The notes: a model not told the origin generated them from the sequence alone. Shown: positions 1-6,483, counted from the first letter of the stretch. The stretch: DNA of 10,475 bases from an uncultured Oscillospiraceae bacterium (GCA_947631675.1 CANRMG010000054.1:1-10475), one strand, 5' to 3'. A program made the numbers and translations.

Positions 1-418
1 CGTGGACAACCCCTGGAAGATGCAGTTCGCCATCGACCACTGCGGCGCGCTGAAGATCATCTGGGCCTCCATCGCCGCGGGCGTGTGCAAGCTTTTCGGC
101 AAGAAGGGCGTGTTCTACGACATCGCCGGCCCCGAGGTGGCCGGGCTTGACGGGTTCTACACCGCCTCCTTCCAGGTCTACGGCGACTTCTGCATGATGC
201 TGCCCAAGGACCCCAACGGCGTCTGCAGGCGCATCAAGGAGGAGACCGGCGTCACCTGCATGCTGGTGGACGCCAATGACTTCGAGCGGGACATCCTGGG
301 CAAGAGCCCGGACCTGACCCTGACCGACGCGCAGTGCGCCGAGCTCATCCAGGACAACCCCACCGGCAACTCCACCCAGCTCACCCCCTTCATCATTATC
401 CGCAAGCACGCGGAATAA
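1..418 (+). CDS. 3' fragment of coenzyme F420-0:L-glutamate ligase-like protein
   Basis: This is an open frame entering from the left edge; the first complete codon is at base 2 and the stop is TAA at 416-418. The true start lies outside the window, so the GTG at base 2 should not be taken as one. About 138 C-terminal residues are visible. The fragment resembles the C-terminal half of the F420-0:gamma-glutamyl ligase (CofE-like) family: it has a 'DANDFERDILG' segment where the family has a DANDLG...VLG-like segment, and it ends in 'DNPTGNSTQLTPFIIIRK', which is like the family's closing 'DNP.GQ..Q.TP..IIR'. CofE adds glutamate to F420-0 using GTP. Many Clostridia carry family members without a known F420 pathway, so the substrate here is uncertain. 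Family recognition is from memory of motifs and is moderate. Confidence 0.6.
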   Translation, partial: VDNPWKMQFAIDHCGALKIIWASIAAGVCKLFGKKGVFYDIAGPEVAGLDGFYTASFQVYGDFCMMLPKDPNGVCRRIKEETGVTCMLVDANDFERDILGKSPDLTLTDAQCAELIQDNPTGNSTQLTPFIIIRKHAE

Positions 419-436
419 TACCATTCATCCATACCG

Positions 437-475
437 GCCCGCTTCCCCTCCGGGAGGCGGGCATTCTTATTATTT
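437..475 (+). terminator. Intrinsic terminator after the F420-ligase-like gene
   Basis: An 11-bp stem (437-447 with 452-462, including one T-G wobble) closes a CTCC loop and is followed by a T-rich tract (ATTCTTATTATTT, 463-475). It begins 18 bases after the stop codon of the upstream gene and separates it from the sigma-factor operon. Confidence 0.85.
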
Positions 476-485
476 CCCGGCGGCC

Positions 486-514
486 GTCACAGCTTGTGCC
501 GTTTTTGCGATATT
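486..514 (+). promoter_or_regulatory. Possible promoter for the sigma/anti-sigma operon
   Basis: GTCACA (486-491) and GATATT (509-514) are 17 bases apart, and TGC lies directly before the second box, as in an extended -10. The match to the housekeeping consensus is poor. The 'CGATA' at the -10 would also suit an ECF-type, self-activated promoter. This is the best candidate in the short gap between the preceding terminator and the start codon at 544, but the evidence is weak. Confidence 0.25.
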
Positions 515-543
515 CCCAGTGACAGCTGTCAAGGAGGGATACG

Positions 544-1104
544 ATGACTGAACAACGGGCTTTGGCCCTGCTGAAAGAGAGAGACCCGGCGGGCCTGGAC
601 TGGTTCATCCGTCGGTACACGCCCTACGTGAGCACCGTGATCTGGAACGTGATCGGCGCCTGGCGGCCCCGGCAGGACGCGGAGGAGCTGACCGCGGACG
701 TATTTCTGGCCCTGTGGCAGAGCGGGGACCGGCCCCAGTCCGGGAAGGTCCGGGGGTATCTGGGCTCCATCGCCCGGCACAAGGCCGTGAGCTGCCTGCG
801 GGAGCGGGGCGTGGAGCTGGGCACCGAGGAGGATATGCTCGCCCTGGCCGTGCCGGGCCCGGAGGGGACCGTGGAGGAACGGGAGCTTTCCCGCCTCGTC
901 AAGGAGGCGGTGGAGAGCCTGGAGCCGCCGGACCGGGAGATATTTCTGCGCTTTTACTACTACTGCCAGAGCGCCGGGGACATCGCCCAGCTTCTGGATA
1001 TGTCCCCCGCCGCGGTGCGCAAGCGCCTGGAGCGGGGCCGGGAGAAGCTGAAACGCTATTTTGAGGAAAGGGGTCTGACCCATGAGCTATACGACATTGT
1101 ATGA
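544..1104 (+). CDS. ECF-type RNA polymerase sigma factor (sigma-70 family)
   Basis: This 186-residue protein has the two-domain layout of extracytoplasmic-function sigma factors. Region 2 spans about residues 14-60 and contains 'DAEELTADVFLALW' (45-58), the core-polymerase and -10 binding helix. Region 4 spans about 119-175, with a helix-turn-helix at 142-170 that would read the -35 element. There is no region 3 and no long C-terminal extension, so the length fits the family. The ATG at 544 follows a strong AAGGAGG (531-537) at good spacing. The last 23 bases overlap the next gene, a membrane protein, which fits a sigma/anti-sigma operon with coupled translation. In this arrangement the partner holds the sigma factor at the membrane until an envelope signal frees it. 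The target genes cannot be read from the window. The family call is firm; the specific ECF group is not determined. Confidence 0.9.
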   Translation: MTEQRALALLKERDPAGLDWFIRRYTPYVSTVIWNVIGAWRPRQDAEELTADVFLALWQSGDRPQSGKVRGYLGSIARHKAVSCLRERGVELGTEEDMLALAVPGPEGTVEERELSRLVKEAVESLEPPDREIFLRFYYYCQSAGDIAQLLDMSPAAVRKRLERGREKLKRYFEERGLTHELYDIV

Positions 1105-2800
1105 CCTGATGGATCACTATCGGGAGGACGAGCTGGACCTGCCCGACGCCCGTGTCACCGACGCCGGCCGGGTGGGCAGGCTCGTCCATGAGCGGCTTCG
1201 CCCCGCCGCTGTGGACGCGCCCGCCGCGCCCCGCAGACGGGTCCGCCAGCCGCTCATCGCCGCCGCGGCGGCGGTGATGGCCGTGGCGCTGGGCGTCACC
1301 GCCTACGCGGTGTACCAGGCCAGCGTGAAGGACTATATCATCCAGCCCAGCCCCGCTGTCGAGACGGACGCCGAGCCCGCCCCGGCGCCGGAGACGGCGG
1401 AGGCCGAGGCCCAGCCCGTGCAGGCCAAGGCCCACCTCTCCCTGGTGGGCTACCAGGGCACGCCGGAGTATGAGGCCTATGCGGAGTGGTCCGCCTGGAA
1501 GGAGGAAAACCGGGACGTGGACCGCTTCAACGAGATGGGCGTGGACGACAGCTACTACGAGACCCCGGAGAATTACGCCCACCTCTACGCCGCGCCCTTC
1601 AGGGACCAGGCGGAGAAGCTGGACGAGATCATGGAAAAGTACGGCCTGACGCCCCTTGAGGAGCGGTATTTCTTCTACGCCCCCGAGGACGTGTACGACT
1701 ACCTGGGCACGGCGCCCTTCCTGCCGGCCGGTTCCAGCGGCGGCGGCTATTTCTACGACGACGGCACCTTCAAGCTGGAGGGCATCGACTTCGGCACGGA
1801 CGACCTGAGCGGCACCCTGTACGCGTCGGTCAAGGGCTCCTTCTCCATGATCGCCGGCTTTGTCCCCCAGGACTACGAGGAGTGGAGCTATACCACCGCC
1901 TCCGGCCAGACCCTGGACCTGGTCATGGGCACGGACGGCTCCCTTATGCTTTTGGAGACAGACGGGGCTTACATCCATCTGGACGTGAACATGGGCACCG
2001 AGCCCGTGTACCCCGACCAGCCCAAGAGCAAGGACGAATTCCGCGCCGGCTACGAGGAGATCGCCGCGTCGGAAGACGCCACGGAGCAGGACAAGGCCTG
2101 GGCGGCCCAGATCATAGAGGACATCGACAAGGCCTATCAGGACTATCTGGACGCGAACTTCGGCGGCGTGGACCTGGACGAGCCCATCCGGCCGGCCTAT
2201 ACGAAGCAGGACCTGGAGGCCCTGGCGGATACCGTCGGCTTCGACGTGCTGGCCCAGCGCTTTGCCGGGCCCGTGGACCGGGAGAAGGCCCTGGAGAATT
2301 ATTATACCTTCGTCCAGCGCCTGGAGTCCGCCACGGACACCCATAACCGCACGGAGGACGCGGATGCGGCCATCGCCGACCTGGGCAGCTACGTCATCAC
2401 GGCCCCGCCCGAGGGCTACGTCCTGTACCGGATCCATGGCCAGACGGCAGACGACCCCAAGGGGGACGGCTATAACTACGTGACATGCCGGTATCAGGGC
2501 CCCACAGGCAGCGAGATCACCCTGACCTGGTCGGATGAGCTGGAGATGAGCGAGATAATGCCCCTGTCCTTCTCCATCGACGAGAACGGGGAGACAGTGG
2601 ATACCGTCTACCCGGAGGAGGAGCAGGTGACCGTGGGCGGCCATGACGCCCGGTACCTCTGGGGATACGAGGGCAAGTACCAGGAGCTGGAGTGGATTGA
2701 CCCGGACCTGGGCCTTCGGTTCCAGATGGTCCGGTTCTGGGGCGCCGAGATGACCCGGGACGAGTTCATCGCCATGGCGGAGAGCGTCGCAGCGCAGTAA
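1082..2800 (+). CDS. Membrane-anchored probable anti-sigma/sensor protein with DUF4367-like C-terminus
   Basis: This 572-residue protein starts at the ATG inside the end of the sigma gene (23-base overlap), with AAAGGGG at about 1066-1072 as its ribosome binding site. Its N-terminal part (1-55) is short, charged and predicted cytoplasmic; it has no HxxxCxxC zinc motif, so it is not a classic ZAS anti-sigma domain. One hydrophobic segment (about 57-79, rich in Ala/Val/Leu) is followed by a Pro/Ala/Glu-rich linker (about 88-115). Some 450 acidic, Tyr-rich residues then lie outside the membrane. The last ~125 residues (about 444-572) resemble DUF4367, a domain seen on clostridial anti-sigma and envelope proteins, with a 'GGHDARYLW' core and an end like '.DEFIAMAESV'. 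The anti-sigma role is inferred from overlap with the sigma gene and from topology. The middle region (about 120-440) is not recognised and may be the sensing part. Confidence 0.75.
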   Translation: MSYTTLYDLMDHYREDELDLPDARVTDAGRVGRLVHERLRPAAVDAPAAPRRRVRQPLIAAAAAVMAVALGVTAYAVYQASVKDYIIQPSPAVETDAEPAPAPETAEAEAQPVQAKAHLSLVGYQGTPEYEAYAEWSAWKEENRDVDRFNEMGVDDSYYETPENYAHLYAAPFRDQAEKLDEIMEKYGLTPLEERYFFYAPEDVYDYLGTAPFLPAGSSGGGYFYDDGTFKLEGIDFGTDDLSGTLYASVKGSFSMIAGFVPQDYEEWSYTTASGQTLDLVMGTDGSLMLLETDGAYIHLDVNMGTEPVYPDQPKSKDEFRAGYEEIAASEDATEQDKAWAAQIIEDIDKAYQDYLDANFGGVDLDEPIRPAYTKQDLEALADTVGFDVLAQRFAGPVDREKALENYYTFVQRLESATDTHNRTEDADAAIADLGSYVITAPPEGYVLYRIHGQTADDPKGDGYNYVTCRYQGPTGSEITLTWSDELEMSEIMPLSFSIDENGETVDTVYPEEEQVTVGGHDARYLWGYEGKYQELEWIDPDLGLRFQMVRFWGAEMTRDEFIAMAESVAAQ

Positions 2801-2820
2801 ACGATGCTAACGTTGGAGAA

Positions 2821-3077
2821 GGCGCTCCCTGCGTCGACAGCATCCCCGGCAAACGTCTTCGCTGCGCTCAGCAATATTTGCTCGGGGACGCTGCCTCCTT
2901 GGAGCGCCGTCGGCGGGCGGCCCTCACCAGCCTGACGCGCGGACAGAACCGGCAGTGCGCCTGCTTGGCACATTGTTGAGCGAAGCGAAACGGTGCGCAG
3001 GTGTACTGTCGGGCTGTGCCGCGCTATGCCAGCACAGGAAGGGCCGGCCGCGCTTCGCTGTCGACGCAGGGAGCGCC
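2821..3077. repeat. 257-bp structured intergenic element with perfect 21-bp terminal inverted repeats
   Basis: The left end (2821-2841, beginning GGCGCTCC and ending GACAGC) is the exact reverse complement of the right end (3057-3077). The interior holds further stems. Stem A pairs 2838-2853 with 2877-2893 (one mismatch and one bulge). Stem B pairs 2950-2964 with 2997-3011 (15 pairs, three of them G-U) and extends outward through 2937-2946 with 3014-3024. A closing stem pairs about 2916-2924 with 3040-3049. The element fills the gap between the stop of the anti-sigma gene and the promoter of tadA. No transposase or convincing reading frame lies inside, and no clear target-site duplication is visible. 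It could be a MITE-like non-autonomous repeat, a palindromic repeat family or a structured RNA. Being a repeat elsewhere in the genome is inferred, not shown. Confidence 0.7.
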
Positions 3078-3101
3078 ATGGCACCACACAGGAAGGCCCC
3101 C

Positions 3102-3130
3102 TTGTCTGCCCGCCCCTTTTGTGGCATAAT
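3102..3130 (+). promoter_or_regulatory. Promoter for tadA
   Basis: TTGTCT (3102-3107) and CATAAT (3125-3130) are separated by exactly 17 bases, close to the housekeeping consensus. Transcription would start near 3137, placing the GAGGTGA ribosome binding site (3137-3143) almost at the 5' end of the message. The promoter lies just outside the right end of the inverted-repeat element. Confidence 0.65.
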
Positions 3131-3147
3131 AGTCCCGAGGTGATGAC

Positions 3148-3594
3148 ATGGACCGGGAGGACTATATGCGCCTGGCGCTGGCGGAGGCAAAAAAGGCCGC
3201 CGGCACCGGAGACGTGCCCGTGGGGTGCGTGGTGGTGAACGCCGCCGGGGCCGTCATCGGCGCGGGCTGTAACCGGCGGGAGGAGAGACAAAGCGCCGTC
3301 CGCCACGCGGAGATCGAGGCCATCGAGGCGGCCTGCGCCGCGGTGGGCGCCTGGCGGCTGGAGGGCTGCTCGATCTACGTGACGCTGGAGCCCTGCCCCA
3401 TGTGCGCCGGGGCCATATTGAACGCCCGCATCCCCACGGTGGTCTACGGGGCCAAGGAGCCTCTTACCGGCTCCTGCGGCAGCGTGCTGAACCTCTTCGA
3501 GGAGCGCTACGGCTTCCGCCCCGCCATCTACGGCGGCGTGCTGGCCGAGGAATGCGCCGCGCTTTTGAAGAACTTTTTCCAGGACCTGCGATAA
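3148..3594 (+). CDS. tadA: tRNA-specific adenosine deaminase
   Basis: This 148-residue cytoplasmic zinc enzyme converts adenosine at wobble position 34 of tRNA-Arg(ACG) to inosine. The cytidine/deoxycytidylate deaminase fold is clear. 'HAE' at 53-55 supplies a zinc ligand (H53) and the proton-shuttling E55, and 'PCPMC' at 82-86 supplies C83 and C86. 'GDVPVGCVVV' (21-30) is the usual substrate-pocket strand, and 'NARIPTVVYGAK' (92-103) follows as in other TadA proteins. The length is normal for bacterial TadA. The ATG at 3148 has a GAGGTGA site (3137-3143) in front. The gene stands alone with its own promoter and terminator. Other deaminases of the superfamily are possible but fit the motifs less well. 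Confidence 0.93.
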   Translation: MDREDYMRLALAEAKKAAGTGDVPVGCVVVNAAGAVIGAGCNRREERQSAVRHAEIEAIEAACAAVGAWRLEGCSIYVTLEPCPMCAGAILNARIPTVVYGAKEPLTGSCGSVLNLFEERYGFRPAIYGGVLAEECAALLKNFFQDLR

Positions 3595-3595
3595 C

Positions 3596-3633
3596 AAAAA
3601 AGACCGGCCCCCTCTCGGGAGCCGGTCTTTTCT
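3596..3633. terminator. Bidirectional terminator between convergent tadA and the GHMP kinase gene
   Basis: AAAAGACCGGC (3598-3608) pairs with GCCGGTCTTTT (3621-3631), an 11-bp stem with an A-run on the left and a T-run on the right. It therefore works as an intrinsic terminator on either strand. It starts right after the tadA stop and ends 11 bases before the stop of the opposing gene. Confidence 0.9.
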
Positions 3634-3643
3634 CGTTCGTTAT

Positions 3644-4798
3644 TCATCCCAGCAGGGATTTGGCCTCCTCCGGGAACCGCCGGTCGGCGAACAGGGCCTT
3701 GTCGTCCTGGGCCAAGCGCACGCCGCCGGCGCTGATGTGGATGCGCTGGCAGGCGCCGGCGCCGAAGAGCCTGTCCATGGCGGTGCGGTAGAGGTCGAAG
3801 TGCTCCTCCGGGGCCAGGGCCAGGATGAAGCCCGCGTAGCCGCCCCGGTGCAGCCGCCAGGCACCCCGCCCGGCCAGGGCCGTGCCGGAGGCGTCCAGCC
3901 CCTTGGCCAGGTTCTCGCCCCAGCCCGCCGGGCTCGTCTCCCGCAGCAGCCGCTCCGCGCTGCGGCCGGATTCGTTCATGAGCTCCATATACCGCTGGCC
4001 GTCCCGCAGGCCCAAAGCGTCCGCCATGGAGGACACCCGCCAGGTCTCATCGAAGAAGTGCCGGGCGCGTATCCACTGGGGGTCGTTCTGATGGGTGGGC
4101 CACTGCTCGTCGAAGGCGGTGGCTCGCACCCGGGCCAGCACCGGCTCGCCGAAGGACCGGGCCACCGCGGCCATGTCCGCATCGATGGCCGTCCGGGACG
4201 CCGGCGGGATGCTGGCCTCACCGGTATCCGTCAGGCACAGGGCCAGGCCCAGGCTGTCGAAGTCGCAAGCGATGGGCCGGATCTTGTTCTCCAGCGCGTC
4301 CAGATATACCCCGCCGCCCAGGGCGCAGGCCATGGGATCCACCAGGGTGCAGCTCTTGCCGAACCAGCGGTTCTCCGCCTTCAGGGCCGCCCGGGCCAGG
4401 TCCTCCGGTCCGATCTCCGCCCCGGAGAAGGCCGCCAGCATATAGCCCGCCAGCACGCAGAGGGTGCTGGACGAGGAGAAGCCCCGCCCGGCGGGCAGAT
4501 CGCTGAACAGATACGCGTCATAGCCCCGCAGGGCGGGGGCGCTCTCCGCTATGGACGCGGCCATTCCGCGGATCAGGGCGGTGGGCCGCCCCTTCTCGTT
4601 CTCGTCGGGCCACAGCTTGCTCAGGTCCACCTGGATGGGCTCGAAGCCCTCGCAGAAGATGCGGATGACGCCCTCGTCATTCGGTTCCGCCTCCGCCGTG
4701 ATCCCCCGATCCATGGCGGCGGCCATGATCCGGCCCCGCTGCTGGCCCGTATGGCTCCCGGCCAGCTCCACGCGGCCCGGACAGAAAAATCGTGTCAT
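3644..4798 (-). CDS. Galactokinase-like GHMP kinase with altered sugar-binding motif
   Basis: This 384-residue protein has all three GHMP kinase motifs of the galactokinase family. The N-terminal signature is 'PGRVELAGSHTG' (7-18). The ATP loop is 'LPAGRGFSSSST' (101-112), where relatives have LP.G.GLSSSA. The C-terminal motif is 'RLHRGGYAGF' (315-324), like RVHGGGFAGT. 'CTLVDPMACALGGGVYLD' (150-167) aligns with the G(L/I)MDQMAC.VGG segment, so D154 is the likely catalytic base and R9 the partner arginine. Galactokinases use Glu and Asp of 'GEHTDY' to hold galactose; here these positions are Ser15 and Gly18. Phosphoryl transfer from ATP seems intact, but the sugar may not be galactose. No galT, galE or transporter lies nearby. 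The start ATG (4798) has only a weak upstream purine stretch, and the protein begins close to the signature, so a slightly different start is possible. The family call is firm; the substrate is unknown. Confidence 0.8.
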   Translation of the reverse strand: MTRFFCPGRVELAGSHTGQQRGRIMAAAMDRGITAEAEPNDEGVIRIFCEGFEPIQVDLSKLWPDENEKGRPTALIRGMAASIAESAPALRGYDAYLFSDLPAGRGFSSSSTLCVLAGYMLAAFSGAEIGPEDLARAALKAENRWFGKSCTLVDPMACALGGGVYLDALENKIRPIACDFDSLGLALCLTDTGEASIPPASRTAIDADMAAVARSFGEPVLARVRATAFDEQWPTHQNDPQWIRARHFFDETWRVSSMADALGLRDGQRYMELMNESGRSAERLLRETSPAGWGENLAKGLDASGTALAGRGAWRLHRGGYAGFILALAPEEHFDLYRTAMDRLFGAGACQRIHISAGGVRLAQDDKALFADRRFPEEAKSLLG

Positions 4799-4908
4799 AC
4801 TCGTTCCGAAGCCTCATTTGCCGTTCCCGCCGGAGAGGATAGCTCCCCGTCGGACGCGTTTTGATCCATCTCAAATCGCGCCTGGCATCCCGCCGGGCGC
4901 ACAGTTAT

Positions 4909-4917
4909 AGTATACCA
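4909..4917 (-). promoter_or_regulatory. Possible extended -10 promoter for the GHMP kinase gene
   Basis: On the minus strand TGG-TATACT (plus-strand AGTATACCA) forms an extended -10 about 110 bases before the kinase start codon. No good -35 box is present at 17 bases, which is tolerable for an extended -10 promoter. It sits in the AT-rich patch shared with the divergent pncB promoter. Confidence 0.4.
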
Positions 4918-4945
4918 TTATCATTGACCGTGTATTATTATATAA

Positions 4946-4974
4946 TTGCTTTCTCCGGGAATCAACGCTATAAT
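4946..4974 (+). promoter_or_regulatory. Promoter for pncB
   Basis: TTGCTT (4946-4951) and a perfect TATAAT (4969-4974) are exactly 17 bases apart, within an AT-rich patch (about 4905-4995) that stands out in this GC-rich window. Transcription would begin near 4981, giving a leader of about 55 bases. Confidence 0.75.
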
Positions 4975-5001
4975 GTGTAATTAAGATTACAAAAAATGAC
5001 C

Positions 5002-5016
5002 GCCGGCCCCGCCGGC
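5002..5016 (+). promoter_or_regulatory. Leader hairpin just before the pncB ribosome binding site
   Basis: GCCGGC-CCC-GCCGGC forms a 6-bp all-G/C stem with a three-base loop, ending four bases before the AAGGAG (5020-5025) that serves the ATG at 5035. It may tune translation or mRNA stability. No known NAD-responsive riboswitch is recognised. Confidence 0.4.
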
Positions 5017-5034
5017 TGTAAGGAGAACTTCTGT

Positions 5035-6483
5035 ATGACGACGGACAAACGCATCAATCTGACCATGCTGTGCGACTTTTATGAGCTGACCATGGGCAAC
5101 GGCTATCTGGCCTCAGGCATGGACGGGCGCATCACCTACTTCGACCTGTTCTCCCGCTCCGTGCCCGACGAGGGCGGCTTCGCCATCGCCGCGGGGCTGG
5201 AGCAGGTCATCGACTACATCCAGGACCTGCACTTCGGCCCCGAGGACATCGACTACCTCCGGGGGCGGGGCATCTTCTCCGAGGCGTTTTTGAAGTACCT
5301 GGAGGATTTTCACTTCACCGGCGACATATGGGCCGTGCCGGAGGGCACGCCCGTGTTCCCCAGGGAACCGCTGATGACAATCCGGGCCCCGGCCATCCAG
5401 GCCCAGCTTCTGGAGACATATATGCTTTGCATGATCAACCACCAGAGCCTCATCGCCACCAAGGCCAGCCGCATCGTCCGGGCCGCCAAGGGCCGGACCG
5501 TGCTGGAGTTCGGCTCCCGCCGGGCTCAGGGCGGCGACGCGGCGGTGGTGGGCGCCCGGGCGGCCTACATCGGCGGCTGCGCCGGCACCGCCTGCGCCCT
5601 CAGTGACCAGCTCTACGGCGTGCCCGCCGGGGGCACCATGGCCCACGCCTGGGTGCAGATGTTCGACACGGAGCTGGACGCCTTCCGGGCCTATTGCCGG
5701 ACCTACCCCACCAGCGCCACCCTCCTGGTGGACACCTACAACACCCTGCAGAGCGGCGTGCCCAACGCCATACGGGCCTTCGACGAGATATTGAAGCCCC
5801 TGGGCATCAAAAAATGCGGCATCCGCCTGGACTCCGGGGACCTGGCATACCTCTCCCGCCTCGCCCGGAAGATGCTGGACGACGCCGGCTGGACCGAGTG
5901 CACCATCACCTGCTCCAACGCTCTGGATGAGTACCTGATCCAGGACCTTCTCAACCAGGGCGCCTGCATCGACTGCTTCGGCGTGGGCGAGCGGCTCATC
6001 ACCGCCCGGAGCGAGCCCGTGTTCGGCGGGGTATACAAGCTCACCGCCGTGGAGGGCCCCGACGGGACCATCACCCCCAAGATCAAGATCAGCGAGAACG
6101 TGGGCAAGATCACCAACCCCCATTTCAAAAAACTCTACCGCTTCTATGGCCGGGACACGGGCAAGGCCGTGGCCGACTACCTGTGCGTCCACGACGAGAC
6201 GGTGGACGACAGCGGGACCCTGGAGATATTCGACCCGGACGCCACCTGGAAGCGGAAGGTGGTCTACGACTTTGAGGCCAGGGAGATGCTGGTGCCCATC
6301 TTCCGGGGCGGGGAGCTGGTATACAAAAAGCCCAGCCTGGATGAGATCAAGGCCTATTGTGCGTCCCAGGTGGACACGCTCTGGGACGAGGTGAAGCGTT
6401 TCGAGAACCCCCATCACTACTATGTAGACCTCAGCCAGAAGCTTTGGGACATCAAAAACGACCTGCTCCACGCCCGGAACTGA
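5035..6483 (+). CDS. pncB: Nicotinate phosphoribosyltransferase
   Basis: This 482-residue cytoplasmic enzyme of the Preiss-Handler NAD salvage route joins nicotinate to PRPP, with ATP hydrolysis, to give nicotinate mononucleotide. Family signatures are present in order: 'MLCDFYELTMGNGYL' (11-25) at the N-terminus, 'EFGSRRAQG' (158-166), 'GTMAHAW' (200-206) holding the His204 that is phosphorylated in this family, 'DTYNT' (233-237), 'RLDSGDL' (264-270) and 'FGVGERL' (315-321). The length matches bacterial NaPRTases of this type. The frame is open to an ATG at 4996, but the ATG at 5035 is preferred: it has AAGGAG at 5020-5025 at good spacing, and the protein starts as its relatives do. The extra 13 codons upstream would encode the G/C hairpin. 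The gene has its own promoter and is divergent from the GHMP kinase gene. Confidence 0.95.
   Translation: MTTDKRINLTMLCDFYELTMGNGYLASGMDGRITYFDLFSRSVPDEGGFAIAAGLEQVIDYIQDLHFGPEDIDYLRGRGIFSEAFLKYLEDFHFTGDIWAVPEGTPVFPREPLMTIRAPAIQAQLLETYMLCMINHQSLIATKASRIVRAAKGRTVLEFGSRRAQGGDAAVVGARAAYIGGCAGTACALSDQLYGVPAGGTMAHAWVQMFDTELDAFRAYCRTYPTSATLLVDTYNTLQSGVPNAIRAFDEILKPLGIKKCGIRLDSGDLAYLSRLARKMLDDAGWTECTITCSNALDEYLIQDLLNQGACIDCFGVGERLITARSEPVFGGVYKLTAVEGPDGTITPKIKISENVGKITNPHFKKLYRFYGRDTGKAVADYLCVHDETVDDSGTLEIFDPDATWKRKVVYDFEAREMLVPIFRGGELVYKKPSLDEIKAYCASQVDTLWDEVKRFENPHHYYVDLSQKLWDIKNDLLHARN

Noticed and set aside
899..2644. 581-codon minus-strand open frame opposite the sigma/anti-sigma genes
   Set aside because: It is a shadow frame of the same kind, with no ribosome binding site or family match, and is antisense to clear coding sequence.
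2821..3077. Insertion sequence or CRISPR array
   Set aside because: There is no transposase frame and no series of regularly spaced direct repeats; only inverted ends and hairpins are seen. No clear target duplication flanks it.
2955..3143. Small plus-strand open frame (62 codons) inside the inverted-repeat element
   Set aside because: It runs through the stem and terminal-repeat sequences, has no ribosome binding site, and its composition follows the RNA-like pairing. Similar short frames in relatives could be annotated as hypothetical proteins but are probably spurious.
2608..3597. 329-codon minus-strand open frame spanning the element, the end of the anti-sigma gene and tadA
   Set aside because: It is antisense to tadA and to the anti-sigma 3' end, with no domain; it is simply open because of base composition.
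3737..4864. 375-codon plus-strand open frame opposite the GHMP kinase
   Set aside because: The minus-strand frame has conserved kinase motifs; the plus-strand translation is Gly/Gln/Arg-rich with none.
4996..5034. Upstream ATG start for pncB at 4996
   Set aside because: No ribosome binding site precedes it, and the added codons encode the G/C hairpin and the real AAGGAG site used by the ATG at 5035.
4905..5034. Riboswitch upstream of pncB
   Set aside because: The leader is only about 55 bases and shows one short hairpin. No known NAD-type riboswitch layout was recognised.
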